Source: Adineta ricciae
Taxonomy: Eukaryota > Rotifera > Eurotatoria > Adinetida > Adinetidae
Length of the DNA stretch: 64,000 nt
Assembly: GCA_905250025.1 (NCBI GenBank)
Contig: CAJNOJ010000088.1
Location: 124,001 to 188,000, forward strand
Direction: 5' to 3'
This document shows positions 53,831 to 64,000 of this stretch, piece by piece; within the stretch, counting starts at the first letter, position 1; every line of letters starts with the position of its first letter. Both the position numbers and the translations under genes were made by a program. The notes beneath the pieces are model-generated. The model ran no database searches, had not been told where the DNA came from, and was given only the letters and a program-made list of their open reading frames with translations.

Positions 53831-56809
53831 TTAGGGGCTAAGCAGTTTGTGCAGTTCGTATTTTAAACGTTCATAATCAGCTGTTGATATAATTGTAAGA
53901 GATGGTGACAGATTACTTTCGCAGAAGTCTAAAAGGCGTTGTCCATTAATTGCTTGATCTTGAGATAATACAGATACATGCATAAGATTGATTCTCTGGA
54001 GAAATTCAAGCACATCGTTACGTGTCCAATCCTTGACTGATTGGTCTTGATTTACACTGCTTCTCTCAGTGTTCAAAGACAAGTCGGACACCCTAATCGA
54101 ATCTCGATTCATTTGCGGCATCATTGCTGATAACAGATCAAGTTTAAATCCACCGACTTGATCATTTAGTCCAACTATGTCACCCTCATTCGATAAACTT
54201 AACATGCTTGGCGTTGAAATACTCACAACAATATCATTGAGAGAATCTTGATCATCATTGATATTACTGTACGAATACCGCGCCGGGTAATATTTTGCAA
54301 GTTTTTCTGATGTCATATTTTCTCGCATAGTTGTCTTCGAATTATTTGATACATCATCGATTTTTGTTTTAGCAAGATCATTGAAATTCAATGAACTTCG
54401 GGATGATACTGACGATAGTGTACTTGTTGAAACCGAATGACGAAGATTAGTATCACTATTACCAAGTTTTCCTTCCGATTTTTTTTGTAACGCATTCGCG
54501 ATAGCAGTTTGTACATCGGCCGTAACAATTTTATCCAGCATTGAATAATCAGGGGTTTCATTTCTTTGCATGCTAATTTGCTTAATCAAATCTTTGAATC
54601 GAGTCAGAAAATCAGGTTTGGTAACATCTACGTAATATTGTTGTCCAAGGTAGAATCCCAACCAACCGTTTGGCGTATAATTTGGTTCGACTTTCAAGAA
54701 AAGTACTTTATGCTGTCGCTTATCAGCATATTCGCATTCTTTATGACACGAATTACTGTTTTTGTATGCGCTCGACATGCAGACTAGGAATAAATGTGAC
54801 TTTTCAATGCCTTCTGCCATACGGTCCATGGTTGAACCATACATTTGCTCTTGATCAAACCAAATTCTATATTTACCCATCTTCGATAAACAATTATAAA
54901 TAACCGTACATAGATCCTTATTTCTATGGCAATAGCTTATCATTAGATCGTATTCATACAGTTGGATGTTATTGGTGGGTAGACTTGCTGTCTGTTCGCG
55001 TTCAGCTTTCAACATTTCCTTTTGTTCTTGCGTTAGATTTTCTCGGAAGACAACGATCTCACCGCCAGGCGTATTTATGTTAACCCACAGTGCATCATCA
55101 CTGTTTTGCATTCGCCCATTTGGTAAAACTAACATGCGTTGGATGCTTGATTGTGTAGCTACGAATCTTTCTTCGTTAACTAATTGCCAAAGGATATTGT
55201 TTGCTACCGATTGCGGCTGATTGACATTCGTCCTATCGATTTCAAATAGCTGAGCTATGAGCGCTTGATCTGTTTTCCATATACACGCAGCTCTTGGATT
55301 GAAACTAACTGTCCAGATTACACCTAATGCTGGTTGCCGAATTTCCTCAATGGCAATACTTGGATCACAGACGCAATCAGACAATAGCCGAAGAGCGCCT
55401 TGCTCAACAATCTGTTCTTTGACTTGATCATTCTGCACGATAGCTGAAACGAAGTAACGGTATTTATTCGTGAAAGAACATTTTATCCATTTCGACTTAC
55501 TATTCATATTCATTAGTACGCTACTAGCATGCATTCCACTACACATATGTGATTCACTTTTAACAGCCTTAGCTAAACATGTCACTGACGCACGTGTGAT
55601 TTCTTCAGGTCGCTCTAATTGTTCAACATCCTCCATTAGCAGAGGAAGAAGGTTTTGAGCTTCGATTTGAATCGCTTTTGGAATGACATACTTTTTTCGT
55701 TCAAAGTTGCCGTTCGTCATTTGTAATTGTTCTTTACCGCTGAGTAACACTAAAACTGACATCGGTGCGTTTTCTTTAATCGCGACATTGATTGCTGAAT
55801 TTGGCAACAAATTATAGATCAATGTGAGAATAGTAATGACGAGTTGTTCATCTTTAATGCCCGTAATGGCTTTATCACTTTCTAAAACAAGATAATCTTT
55901 CAGAACAGTAAAGATTTGCGTGATGATCGATGGTATGTATTGTACGAACATATCACGTGTTGATTCGATTGCTGTACAAAAGTTCAATAACTTCAAATAG
56001 AAAGTAAGATAAACATTTTTGTGCGAATCAGTTGATTTTCGTTGAATACGATAAGCTAAAATGGTTCGATAGTCTTGCAACAGAGATGGACATAGAGTTT
56101 TCGCAATTTCGCTGTGTCGATCGATTGAGTTCGGAAGAACAAAACTGGGACAATCCAATAGGAAAAAATCTTTTGATGCTTCTTCATTTTTCTCAAATTG
56201 ATCAACGTAATGTTTTGATGTTACACATCGCACCGCAAGATCTAAAAACAGTATTCGAATTCTGCTTCGGTACGTCTTACTATGCGCGTAAATATGTCGA
56301 AAAACATAACTAAGAATGCGATATTTCGTTGGATTAGTTTGCTCAGTGGTTGACGATAAATTTTCCATACATTGTTTCACGGCATTGAAGAATGCGTCGC
56401 TACAAAATGTTTCTATAACGAGTCGGTTTACTCTTCCATCGTCAAATTGCACAGGAGATAATGCCGATGTCAACAATACGGCCATGGCGTGAAACGGATC
56501 CCAGTCTTGCTCGGTTAACTGATTGTTTTTTTCAACGATCGATAGGATTGTATTTCTTATCAAAGTAAACATTTCATGGTCGATGATTTGAGCACGTAGA
56601 ATTTTTTTCTGCATATGATTATTAACCATATGTTTACAAAAAAATTTCATCGCATTCAAACTGTCTTGCGATGTCAAAACATGATTAATCACACCATATT
56701 CAATGAAAACATCATAAACGTTGGTGAGTATAGATTTCAAATCATTATCTTTGATGTTTGGTTGATCGCCTGATAAGCGTCCGACGTGTCTATGCACTGC
56801 TGTAAACAT
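53831..56809 (-). CDS. ARM-TIR-SAM protein
   Basis: Exons 56809-55501 and 55443-53831, joined across an in-frame 57-bp intron (55444-55500); about 973 residues. The first 600 residues are helical, ARM-like (QALIAQLFEIDR, LVNEERFV). The TIR domain follows (YEYDLMISYCHRNKDLCTVI, YRIWFDQEQMYGSTMDRMAEGI, FLVCMSSAYKNS), with the glutamate of SCHKECEYADK in the place of the catalytic Glu of SARM1-type NADases. A disordered linker leads to a C-terminal SAM domain (WTRNDVLEFLQRINL). SARM1 is ARM-SAM-SAM-TIR; here the order is ARM-TIR-SAM, so it is a different family. NAD cleavage is predicted from the conserved Glu only. Signalling in cell death or immunity is inference. Confidence 0.82.
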   Translation of the reverse strand: MFTAVHRHVGRLSGDQPNIKDNDLKSILTNVYDVFIEYGVINHVLTSQDSLNAMKFFCKHMVNNHMQKKILRAQIIDHEMFTLIRNTILSIVEKNNQLTEQDWDPFHAMAVLLTSALSPVQFDDGRVNRLVIETFCSDAFFNAVKQCMENLSSTTEQTNPTKYRILSYVFRHIYAHSKTYRSRIRILFLDLAVRCVTSKHYVDQFEKNEEASKDFFLLDCPSFVLPNSIDRHSEIAKTLCPSLLQDYRTILAYRIQRKSTDSHKNVYLTFYLKLLNFCTAIESTRDMFVQYIPSIITQIFTVLKDYLVLESDKAITGIKDEQLVITILTLIYNLLPNSAINVAIKENAPMSVLVLLSGKEQLQMTNGNFERKKYVIPKAIQIEAQNLLPLLMEDVEQLERPEEITRASVTCLAKAVKSESHMCSGMHASSVLMNMNSKSKWIKCSFTNKYRYFVSAIVQNDQVKEQIVEQGALRLLSDCVCDPSIAIEEIRQPALGVIWTVSFNPRAACIWKTDQALIAQLFEIDRTNVNQPQSVANNILWQLVNEERFVATQSSIQRMLVLPNGRMQNSDDALWVNINTPGGEIVVFRENLTQEQKEMLKAEREQTASLPTNNIQLYEYDLMISYCHRNKDLCTVIYNCLSKMGKYRIWFDQEQMYGSTMDRMAEGIEKSHLFLVCMSSAYKNSNSCHKECEYADKRQHKVLFLKVEPNYTPNGWLGFYLGQQYYVDVTKPDFLTRFKDLIKQISMQRNETPDYSMLDKIVTADVQTAIANALQKKSEGKLGNSDTNLRHSVSTSTLSSVSSRSSLNFNDLAKTKIDDVSNNSKTTMRENMTSEKLAKYYPARYSYSNINDDQDSLNDIVVSISTPSMLSLSNEGDIVGLNDQVGGFKLDLLSAMMPQMNRDSIRVSDLSLNTERSSVNQDQSVKDWTRNDVLEFLQRINLMHVSVLSQDQAINGQRLLDFCESNLSPSLTIISTADYERLKYELHKLLSP

Positions 56810-57362
56810 TTTCTGATTTCTAAAAGAGAAGAATACAAAGACGCAACATATCCATGGAAAAATATATCAAGTGTCGCATGCCTTCAACTTTTTTGTTTGA
56901 GTAAGCACGTCAATTCTGCTGCTGTTCTCTTTTCACGTGCTGGAAAAGTTCTGTCGTCGTGTAGAGAATTCTTTTCTTTTCTTCTTAAACATAAATAATA
57001 ATGAAAGCGTGAAAATAAACCGAGTGGATAGTAATCGAGCCGTGCATCAGAAAAGTGTGAACACTTTTTTAAGTTAATAAAAAACATAAAACTTCACTAA
57101 GAATGTTCAGAATTATCCTTTAACAGTAGCTTACGAGCGCACTGTAGATGAATATCGTGCAGAACTTTCTAAATTCAGCTAATGCCATCTGAGACTCGTT
57201 TTTATGATCACAACAATGTTATGTAATTCGTCCTTCACAGTGAGCGAGTAAACTTCAAGTATGCACTATTTGGAAAATAACATATTATAGCATTATTCTT
57301 TAGAAAATTTTATGAAGATTTATTAATCGTAAAGAAAGAAAGGTTATTTCTCGTTCTCCATG
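56810..57362. other. Intergenic spacer
   Basis: No gene seen; contains the putative promoter of the ARM-TIR-SAM gene at the left end. The short frames on either strand have no pattern. Confidence 0.4.
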
Positions 57363-58268
57363 TTATCTAAGTACAACAACGCCAACGGTATTCGATTGCA
57401 ATGGTAGAATGAACGTCTTGATTTTCTTAACTAATTTCGGGAATGTGCTGAGACAGATCACCGGCAATAGAAGTGGAATGAAATAAACAAGGAACTGCAT
57501 AGTCTGAAGTTGGTCTGCCATGAATGAAGGCGAAACGGTATTTTGTATCAACAAAGTTATGGTTACTGGGAACCAAAATGCGATATAAAGAGATGAGACA
57601 ATCCATAACTGTAATACCATTTTACGATGACGTCGCCATTGAATAACATGCTGTCGTGAGACTTTTCGATAGACAACTCGGAGAACTAACGCGACATTAG
57701 CTGACATAATGATAAAAACGGGAAGTAATAGATCGAAAACAAAATCAAATTGATTGAGAAACATGATGGAATAATAGCATGGCGGACCACATGCAAATGT
57801 GTTAAAGTCCCATGAAGTAGTACAAAAAGGACTGATAACCACTATAACAAAGAATAAACTTGGTGCCCAAAAGACACAGAAAATCAGAGGCAGGATGTGT
57901 AAGATCCATTTTTTCCACTTTTGTTGAAAACCATTGTTCAATTGAAATATGAACACATGTCGTTCGATTGATATCCATGCCATTAGGAATAAACCAGTGC
58001 TATTGAATGAAAACTCACACCATGTCCACCAGGTGCAGTATGCGTTTGTTCCCGGACCAGTTCTATTCGAATAATAGTAGTTCAAAGGCATCGGAATGTT
58101 CAACATCAACTGAAAGAAGTTCAGAATGAGTAAAATCACCCATCCTTGATTTGGTGCCTTATTACGAACTTCGCGATTGGAGAGAAAATGTACGAGAACA
58201 ACAATCGATAGAATAACTGCTGGAATGAGGAAGGTAAGTAGTAAGATAAACTGAACTTCATATTCCAT
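57363..58268 (-). CDS. Rhodopsin-type 7TM receptor, orphan
   Basis: Single exon, 301 residues from ATG. Seven hydrophobic spans are visible: TM1 with FLIPAVILSIVVLVHFL, TM3 ending in AWISIERHVFIF (an ERH in place of DRY), TM6 with LYIAFWFPVTITLLI and TM7 with VYFIPLLLPVICLS. Extracellular cysteines (YCTW and FACGPPCYY) can form the usual disulfide. Loop 3 is basic (RQHVIQWRRHRK). It is a different subfamily from the tandem pair at 11-14 kb. Ligand unknown. Confidence 0.75.
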   Translation of the reverse strand: MEYEVQFILLLTFLIPAVILSIVVLVHFLSNREVRNKAPNQGWVILLILNFFQLMLNIPMPLNYYYSNRTGPGTNAYCTWWTWCEFSFNSTGLFLMAWISIERHVFIFQLNNGFQQKWKKWILHILPLIFCVFWAPSLFFVIVVISPFCTTSWDFNTFACGPPCYYSIMFLNQFDFVFDLLLPVFIIMSANVALVLRVVYRKVSRQHVIQWRRHRKMVLQLWIVSSLYIAFWFPVTITLLIQNTVSPSFMADQLQTMQFLVYFIPLLLPVICLSTFPKLVKKIKTFILPLQSNTVGVVVLR

Positions 58269-58671
58269 AAGTCAAAATAAGTTTCCTACTCTCAAAGAAA
58301 AAGGAAGATTTTATACTGATAAGACCTAGGTTATATATAAACGTATTCAACGCCGTATGATACTAATTAATTCATCATCTACGAGACTATGTCGTGATTT
58401 CTATCACGTGACAATAAACAGCAAAATAAATGAGGCTTATTAAGAAATCCAGTGTATACTCAATGCCTTTACGATCTATTTGTATCATAGTTAACTTTTC
58501 ACAAAATAGGAAGCGCCGTCTACAGAAGTGTACGTCATTTATTGTATGCGTCATTAGTAAAAGATAGAAAACAGAAATGCGATGTTTTATTCTATTCGAG
58601 AATGCTTAGATCGTTATAAAAAAATCAATCACTGGTATCAAAATAGAAAACTTGTTTTGTGTTAAGTTTTA
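58269..58671. other. Intergenic spacer
   Basis: AT-rich; no gene seen. Confidence 0.4.
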
Positions 58672-61264
58672 TTAATCGTCAAAGACGATGGTAAGTGTTG
58701 CTTGTACATCTCTGTTGTAACTATTTCCAATCCATAGATTTACGCTGCCAGGTATTTGTTGTCGATTAGAATATGGAAGATTTCTAGTGCGAAAGACGAA
58801 AGAAACTGTTTTCTCTTCATGGATTTCAAACGTTAATTTGTTAAATTGTAATAATTCACGTTTTGGTAAATAGCTGACTGTTGAATTAACAAATTCATAA
58901 TACAACTGTACTACTCGTTGTGTCCGATATGGACCGTCATTGGAGAGACTGATATTCACTGTAATATCAGTATCAAGATTATCTATCCGATTGGGATAAA
59001 TAGATAATGGTGATGTATAAGTAAATGTCGAGTAAGATAAACCGTAACCAAATGGAAAGAATGGGGGTGCTTTGGTATAATCTAAGTAACGATACGTTCG
59101 TCCAGGTGATTTGCTCATTGAATAATCATCGATTGGTAATAGCTGACTAGTATTCATAGGTATTGTAAATGGTAAACAACCACTCGGAACAGAGAAACCA
59201 AATAAGATCTCAGCAATTGCATCGCCACTCTGTCCGAAATAGGATATCCACAGGAGAGCAGCTCGATTTTCCTGTACAATCAATGGTTCTGATATAGGTG
59301 AACCCGACACAATTAAAACTGCAAATGGTTTATTTAAACTCATCAACAATCGAATCAATTCCGACTGTCCACCGGGTAATTGCAGAGTACTACGATCTGT
59401 ATCTTCTTCTTCGAAACTTGCATCTAGGCCTCCAACAAATAAGATAACATCACTTTCAATAGCTAATTCTAAAGCATGTGCAAAATCTTCGTCACTATCA
59501 TTCTTACGGAATGCACCCGTAGTATGAACAACAGTGATATTCGATTTTGAGGCTATTGTTTGTATACCATCCAATGTTGTTATCCATTTACTTGGTGTAC
59601 CATGGTAAGTATGTGCTTGAACAGTGATATCATCGGCGGATGGACCAATGACAGCAATTCGCTTGACTTTTGTTAAATTAAATGGTAATATTTGACTTGG
59701 ATTGTGTAGGAGAACTATAGACTCAGTAATAATTTGTTTCGTTAATAGTTTATGTTCTAAACTATCGACAACGGAGTAGGGTATGGACGCATACGGATCA
59801 CTACCGATTGGATCGAGATTTCCACTTAAAAACCGTGAACGTAAACCTCGTCTAATAGCAGTGTTGATTACATCCAAGTCCACAAAACCGTATTTGAGTG
59901 CTTTGTGCAACAATTGAAACACGCCACCGCAGTTAATATCATTGCCCGACGATACAGACGCAGCGACGGCTTGCTCTAATGTAGCTGTATAATGAAACGA
60001 TCTCTGTATATCACCGACTGGATCACAGTCGCCTGCAAACACGAAAAAAGACGTTGAACAGAGAGAGAAAGAGAGACAAATCAAACAATGTTACTAATCA
60101 CATAGCCAGTAAAATTCCACTCGTTTCGTAAGACGTCATTTAGCAGATATTTATTTGCCGCTGATGGTACACCGTTGACCGCACTGATTGCACTCATCAC
60201 ACCGACAATAGCATTTTCATCGATAAGTTTTTTCCATACTGGTAAATATGTTGCTCTGTATATGAAAAATCTGTTGGAAGATCAAACTGAATGGATATTA
60301 TTACATACCTCAAATCAGGATCAGATATTATTGCATTAAAACTAAATCGACCATTATCAGGACCATCGTAGTCAACAAAATGTCTTAAAAGATCTTTGAA
60401 ATAATCTGCAAAATATATTCGAACAGATCATTTACCTCATCACAGGCAGAACTTTATAAATTTCATATTCTAGTTTCGTATCTTCTAATTTTGTATATCC
60501 CATCAAACCTTTATTGAAAGCGACCGCTATTTCACCAGTTAATATCGGACATTCACCTATTCATCCGAAAGAATACAAAGATAAGTTAGAACACTGAATT
60601 TAACTACCGTATGTCTCCGGTACTCGTCCCCAACGAGGATCTCGAGCGATATTTATCACGCTGGATGCACCTGTTTTATAATCAACTGTTCTATTTTGAT
60701 AATTATAATGTATAGCCATAGATTCATCGCTAATCATGACACCAGCTTGAAAAATGAGATACTTATTCCATGTTGAAGCTACACCTGTACCTTGCGGTAA
60801 AACGGAAACGTTTCCATCAGTAGTTGGACTTTGACAATTTATATTACAACCATTTGATGCCGATCGATAAACGTATGCTTGTCCCATCCAAGAAAAGCCA
60901 CGGATGTTCAAACGCGGTACAATCATATTGATTGTCTCTCCATCTGAAGTAAAAAAAGAAGACGATTATAATCAACGAAAAACTTCCACAACATTACCTG
61001 GTGTCAATGCTCCCATCCATAACATGTCAATCTAAAAAGGCAAATAGTTCTGTCTTATCGTCAATTTCAACAATTGAAATGAACCTTTTCTTCTGTTGTT
61101 AACAATGACATTAGGTTGTCTAATCTTGTATCAATCGGTAATGATGGATCTTGAAACGGATACTCATATTTTGGTTTGTATGAATATATGTGGTATTCGT
61201 ACAGATCAAATATCATGATTATAATCGCCAGTAGAAATAGCAACATCGCAGAAACCAACTTCAT
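58672..61264 (-). CDS. GH3 glycoside hydrolase, beta-xylosidase/glucosidase-like, membrane-anchored
   Basis: Seven exons: 61264-61085, 61031-60998, 60943-60608, 60556-60436, 60383-60309, 60255-60095, 60032-58672; introns 51-62 bp, phases match, 755 residues. N-terminus is a single membrane anchor (MLLFLLAIIIMIFDLY). Joining restores GH3 signatures: IDMLWMGALTPDGETINM, ARDPRWGRVPETYGE, VMRHFVDYDGPD, SAVNGVPSAANKYLL and GYVISDCDPVGD, whose Asp (about 304) is the nucleophile. The (alpha/beta)6 sandwich and fibronectin-like end follow (GPSADDITVQ, FPFGYGLSYSTF). Gene order of motifs fits the xylan 1,4-beta-xylosidase branch. It acts at or outside the membrane. Probable old transfer. Confidence 0.88.
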
Positions 61265-61893
61265 TTTGATACTTTTTGTCTGCTTGTGTCGTAAAAAAAT
61301 AGTTGTTATTCGCATCTTACCTTGAATGTTTATGTTACATAAAAATATGTAGTTCACATAGTGATGCAGAACGAGAAGAAAAGACGTACTTTTGCACTTA
61401 GTAAACACAAAAAAAAACTTTGAGGTAACGATCACATGGTTGTGTATTAATATGACGTTTTGCAAATGTGTTCTCAAACATTGAATTGCCGTGATGTGTA
61501 GTCAAATTTGACTTTATTCAATATTTTGCATGAAAAACTTTTTGTACGACTTCTATATTCACTCAGTACACGTTCGTCTGTCATTCAATCTCGGTAATCT
61601 AACGAGATATTCGATTGTTGTCTGATCATATGCTAAGATTCATTAGACTAATGCGGTTTACAGTTCTTGTCATCAATTTAATACGTTTGTTTGGTCGTCT
61701 TGATGCATAATAAAGCTGATAATACATAAAAGGTCACATACAGACAAGACAATATACAAGTGGACGAACACGTTATTGTCCAGACAAAACAATCGCTCTT
61801 GTCTTTCTCTTTCTTCACAATCAATCACTGTATGCGTTCGTAATACAAGTGAAATGAAGTAAAGAATTTCGTATTCGTTTCTTACATTTACCA
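61265..61893. other. Intergenic spacer (divergent promoter)
   Basis: Upstream of both the GH3 and EGF genes. Open frames here overlap the GH3 5' leader and lack features. Confidence 0.4.
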
Positions 61894-63611
61894 ATGAACA
61901 ACGTATTTAGGTGGACGATTTCATTCATTATTGCTTTCTGTATTCAAATCATACATGGATCTGATTCTCTGTTGAGTACGTAGGAGTTGATACTTCGAAA
62001 GAAACGAATTGCTCATCTTATTCATTAGATGTTCATCTTCAAAATTGGACGAATCCATGTCAATCGAATCCATGTCGAGCTGGAAAATGTGAACTCATTT
62101 CCAAATCGGAATTCACTTGTCACTGTAGTTCTGTAAGTGTCTTTTTGCCAATAATTCATCCAATCAACATCATTTTATCTTAGTATGTTCACGGTCCATT
62201 ATGTGAGAAATTGAATTATGCTCAACAAGCTTGTGAAAGTAATCCATGCTATAATCAAGGTCTATGTTCACCAGTTCTTGCGAAAGAATCTCCAACAAAT
62301 AGCACTTTCATGTGTTTATGTCCACCCGAATACGCTGGGATATCTTGCGAAGAAAATCTCGGTGAATGTGCTTGTCAGAACAATGGAACTTGTTACAATA
62401 CATCGAATAATGGCTACAAATGTTCGTGTCCGCCGATGTTCAACGGTTCATTTTGTGAATATGATTATCGAAACGATACATTTTGTAGTTTATTACCATG
62501 CAAAAACAACGGCACGTGTATATTAATTGAACCTCCGGCTGGAATTTGTTTATGTCAACCGGGATATGTTGGAGATTTGTGTGAAAAACGTGTTCCGTTC
62601 TGTGAAGAAAATCCATGTCGAAATAACGGTTAGTTTCGAAGAAAATACAAGTAAAAAAGGCGACCATTAATATCTCTGTTTAGGTACATGTGTGCCATTA
62701 GATGGTGTTGATGGACAATGTCTTTGTGCACCTGGTTACTCAGGTCGGCTGTGTGAGCATACACAAAAGACGTTTTGTTCACTTGAACTTTGCCGAAATG
62801 GTTCAACATGCGTGGTATTGAATCAAACAGGTGATGGATTTTGTTTATGTCCACCTGATTATGCCGGACCGTATTGTGAATATATAACACCAGCAGCATG
62901 CAAGAAATATTGTCATACAAATCAAGGCAAGTGTGCATTAATTGATAACAAATACGGACGATGTGTATGTCCAAAAGATGTGACAGGACTTTATTGTGAT
63001 ATTCCATTACATCCGTGTGCATCGAATCCTTGCCGTAAGGAAGACGAATATTACTATTCTGACAGCGAAAATGTTCTTCTCATTTAGAAAACAATGGAAT
63101 ATGTGTTCATGAAGTCGTCAGCCAAACTTATAAGTGTCTATGCACATATGGCTACTCAGGTATTGACTGTTCCGAAAATTTACATCAATCCTTTTGTTCA
63201 TCGAATCCCTGTATGAACAATGGAACATGTCTTCAATCACCGACAACTGCTGATGGACTCTGTCGATGTGAAGAAGGTTTCTCTGGTAAATTTTGTCAAG
63301 AAGTTATCAAGTGTGGCGAAGAACAATGTCAATATCCGGAAGAAATTTGTCTAGCAGATAGTTGTGTGAATGTCACAGGCGAACTTTATTGTTTATTACA
63401 CGAATGTCAACACGGTGGCAAATGCGATCCAATCAAGCGGCAATGTCAATGTGAGAAGGGTTTTGCTGGTTTAAACTGTGAATTGAATAGTTTAATTTGT
63501 GATGATACGAACAATATTTGTCAAAACAATGGAACATGTTTAACGATTGAAAATCGTTGTGCTTGTATGAATGGCTTTTCAGGCGCATATTGCGAAATTT
63601 TAATAGAATAA
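61894..63611 (+). CDS. Secreted EGF-repeat protein
   Basis: Five exons, 61894-61975, 62029-62132, 62184-62628, 62684-63034 and 63088-63611; introns 51-55 bp, phases agree, 501 residues. A signal peptide (FRWTISFIIAFCIQIIHG) is followed by about ten EGF-like modules with six cysteines each: QSNPCRAGKCELISKSEF, CACQNNGTCYNTSN, LPCKNNGTCILIE, ELCRNGSTCVVLN, CMNNGTCLQS, CQHGGKCDP and CQNNGTCLTIE. NNGTC is glycosylated-type. No membrane segment or GPI tail is seen at the end (GAYCEILIE), so it is secreted. Introns split modules in phase 1, the usual pattern for EGF exons. Function unknown; related to Notch/Fat-type extracellular parts. Confidence 0.85.
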
Positions 63612-64000
63612 TATTCAATTAATAAAGCATTTACTTTACGAATAGAATCGAAAGCAGATATCTAGAAGAACTAGTTTATTTCTTCGGCATGATGTCAATT
63701 GTGTTAGCGATAGGACGTCGAAAGCAATATTGATCGATGTGATTGTCATGTAGCATAATTAATCATCATCAAAGAGATGAAGACTGATGTTCCGGGGTGT
63801 AGCTTTTACTTTGCTTAAAATTTTTATTAATGTATGGTATCAACGATTTCTGCTAATGTTGTTGACTAAAAATATGTCTAGGACTAAGCATAAATGAAGT
63901 AACTAATAGAAAAAAAGAGAGAAGAATAAAGAAAAGAAAAAAAAAACGAACGAAAGAACATCGGGTGAAAAATCAAATCAAGCATCACACTGCACACGGG
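63612..64000. other. 3' spacer, possibly the end of a minus-strand gene
   Basis: AATAAA follows the EGF gene near 63619. On the minus strand, LHDNHIDQYCFRRPIANTIDIMPKK ends in TAA at 63678, and another short frame ending LHLFDDD lies at about 63763. Both are coding-like but short, and I cannot tell whether they belong to a gene beyond the right edge. The last 100 bp are purine-rich (AAAGAAAAG). Confidence 0.25.

Noticed and set aside
60406..60435. A 30-bp intron in the GH3 gene
   Set aside because: Shorter than any other intron here and it breaks the frame; the 52-bp alternative restores the conserved site.
62218..62667. Other-frame open frames inside the EGF gene
   Set aside because: Shadows of the cysteine-rich coding frame.
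1..64000. tRNA, rRNA, CRISPR arrays, intact transposons, trans-splice leader genes
   Set aside because: Scanned by eye on both strands; no cloverleaf, regular spacer array, transposase or known leader sequence was found.

Overview
The window reads as nuclear DNA of a bdelloid rotifer (Adineta/Rotaria-like). Evidence: it is gene-dense and AT-rich, genes lie on both strands, and almost every intron is a GT-AG intron of about 46-62 bp. Animal genes (FEM-1-like, ZIP transporter, 7TM receptors, C16orf89-like, archaemetzincin, trypsin, EGF protein) sit beside genes of non-animal type: cobyric acid synthase, a T4 Rnl1-type RNA ligase, GH3 and GH27 glycosidases and a DUF4419 protein. That mixture is typical of bdelloids, but the species call is inference. 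Many starts given here differ from the longest open frame, because I required an ATG and joined exons by splice site and reading phase.

Layout. 0-15 kb: F-box gene running off the left edge; a RING/coiled-coil/IRG-like GTPase; an ankyrin-ADP-ribosyltransferase; a TMEM272-like membrane protein; a GNAT acetyltransferase; a decayed VIT/VWA gene; an APH/hydroxylysine-kinase-like gene; two tandem 7TM receptors. 15-28.6 kb: a TDP2-like phosphoesterase, a small unknown gene, a decaying leucine-rich-repeat gene with about one repeat per exon, the RNA ligase, C16orf89-like and DUF4419 genes, a secreted lipocalin-like protein, a gene fragment, cobyric acid synthase, and a mucin-like membrane protein with a discoidin-like end. 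29-42 kb: a ZIP gene with an in-frame TAG, a Ly6-like GPI protein, an inverted duplication carrying two tiny genes, a dual-specificity phosphatase, a B-box protein, two tail-to-tail alpha-galactosidases, a cytochrome P450 pseudogene, and archaemetzincin. 42-64 kb: a trypsin, an unknown protein with polymerase-like motifs, a FEM-1-like protein, a pair of 204-bp direct repeats, an RRM/CCCH/kinase fusion, an ARM-TIR-SAM protein, a 7TM receptor, a GH3 glycosidase, and an EGF-repeat protein.

How the genes relate. I see no operon and no single pathway. Three themes stand out. Signalling or defence-like multidomain proteins: RING-GTPase, ART, ARM-TIR-SAM, LRR and RRM-kinase. Carbohydrate and cofactor enzymes probably gained by transfer: GH3, two GH27, CobQ and DUF4419. 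RNA/DNA repair candidates: RNA ligase and TDP2-like. At least four genes are visibly decaying (VIT/VWA, LRR, P450, 49.6 kb), which points to high turnover. No rRNA, tRNA, CRISPR array, intact transposon or telomeric repeat was recognised.
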